A stretch of 6,483 bases of DNA, taken from positions 1 to 6,483 of the forward strand of contig JAEZDR010000019.1 in NCBI GenBank assembly GCA_023433265.1, given 5' to 3'. Shown in pieces: positions 6,266 through 6,483 of the stretch (positions within the stretch are counted from its first letter, which is position 1; every line of letters begins with the position of its first letter). Below the pieces are notes generated by a model. That model ran no database searches and was not told the DNA's origin. It worked only from the letters and a program-made list of their open reading frames with translations. The translations under genes were made by a program, and so were the position numbers. This stretch comes from Bacteroidota bacterium. GTDB taxonomy: Bacteria; Bacteroidota; Bacteroidia; Chitinophagales; Chitinophagaceae.

Positions 6266-6366
6266 GCGTTCTTCGAGGTGTTAGCGCAGCGCACCTCGAA
6301 GTTAGGATGAAGTGATTCTCCCAATCACACTGAAACCATGGCACTGAATCTCATTGCTTCTCCGCA
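6266..6366. repeat. Dispersed palindromic repeat element, copy 2
   Basis: Second copy, in the same orientation as copy 1 and 555 bases away. The 10-base inverted repeat is intact (6271-6280 and 6292-6301), as is the second stem (6312-6317 and 6323-6328). Copy 2 has an extra G at 6341 and another at 6356 relative to copy 1; beyond that its right end (TCCGCAG) is a degraded form of the CCTCGAAG end of copy 1. Sequence outside the copies is unrelated, so this is a mobile or dispersed element and not part of a larger duplication. Confidence 0.85.
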
Positions 6367-6410
6367 GATTCTGTGACAAAATCCAAATATTTTTTATCTT
6401 TGAAATAAGG

Positions 6411-6437
6411 AAAAAAGAGAGCGGATTAATCCAGCTC
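6411..6437 (-). terminator. Intrinsic terminator for the minus-strand gene at the right edge
   Basis: On the minus strand GAGC (6437-6434) pairs with GCTC (6422-6419) and GGA with TCC around a TTAA loop, with one bulged base, followed by a T-rich run (TCTTTTTT, 6418-6411). The stem includes the stop codon of the partial gene entering from the right, which is where a compact terminator would be expected. Confidence 0.55.
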
Positions 6438-6483
6438 GGTTAGGGCAGCTTTAACAGGCTGCTCTAAAAATATATAGGATGTT
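6426..6483 (-). CDS. C-terminal end of an unidentified minus-strand gene, cut by the window edge
   Basis: The minus strand reads open from the right edge for 18 codons, TSYIFLEQPVKAALTELD, to a TAA at 6426-6428. The composition is convincingly protein-like, and the terminator hairpin wrapped around the stop supports a real gene end. The fragment is too short to name a family. The same frame stays open after the stop for 23 more codons (ending FVTESAEKQ at a TGA near 6354), which I take as chance, though a nonsense mutation is possible. Confidence 0.5.
   Translation of the reverse strand, partial: TSYIFLEQPVKAALTELD

Noticed and set aside
5711..6366. Integron gene cassette with attC sites
   Set aside because: Two palindromic repeats around a small gene resemble a cassette, but the ends lack the RYYYAAC/GTTRRRY core pair in the right places and no integrase is present.
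5711..6366. CRISPR array
   Set aside because: Only two copies 555 bases apart, far too long a unit and spacer, and no cas genes.
6372..6402. Plus-strand TAtcTTTG at 6395-6402 with TGTG 19 bases upstream, a good match to the Bacteroidota promoter consensus
   Set aside because: It would drive transcription antisense into the partial minus-strand gene and directly through its terminator hairpin; in AT-rich sequence this match can arise by chance. It could be an antisense promoter but nothing else supports it.
6419..6470. tRNA-like or small-RNA-like stretch on the plus strand (AGCTCGGTTAGGGCAGC and a GGGCAGC/GCTGCTC stem)
   Set aside because: No acceptor pairing, anticodon loop of seven or T-arm can be drawn, and the minus strand reads as coding here.

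Overview
The window looks like a chromosomal segment of a Bacteroidota bacterium, most likely Chitinophagaceae or a close relative. This rests on family content: an LpxH-type lipid A hydrolase, a MerR regulator with a long acidic N-terminal tail, a thioredoxin-fold lipoprotein, a PnuC transporter paired with a stand-alone ribosylnicotinamide kinase, and mostly absent Shine-Dalgarno sites. The genus assignment is inference. Most of the window is ordinary housekeeping sequence, tightly packed and with intact genes. The right-hand 0.9 kb is different: repeat-bearing and degraded.

Layout. Positions 8-2246 (+) hold three overlapping genes: a LUD/LutC-family protein, LpxH, and a secreted beta-propeller-like protein of unknown function. 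Positions 2266-3545 (-) hold a two-gene unit, with a MerR-family regulator followed 8 bases later by a thioredoxin-fold lipoprotein that has only the first cysteine of its redox motif. A 180-base divergent intergenic region follows. Positions 3726-4886 (+) hold pnuC and a NadR-type ribosylnicotinamide kinase with no intervening base, a compact import-and-phosphorylate module for nicotinamide riboside. Positions 4929-5564 (-) encode a class I SAM-dependent methyltransferase.

Positions 5565-6483 contain no convincing intact gene. They hold two nearly identical copies of a roughly 100-base element with internal hairpins, in the same orientation and 555 bases apart. Minus-strand protein-like fragments lie between and beside the copies. 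Two of these fragments join into one plausible protein if a single-base frameshift at a run of five A (minus strand) is corrected. At the right edge the last 18 codons of another minus-strand gene enter the window, with an intrinsic terminator wrapped around the stop codon.

I did not find a clear new biological system. The points most worth a second look are the repeat pair with its interrupted gene, the single-cysteine thioredoxin-fold lipoprotein with its MerR partner, and the LUD-LpxH-propeller gene order.
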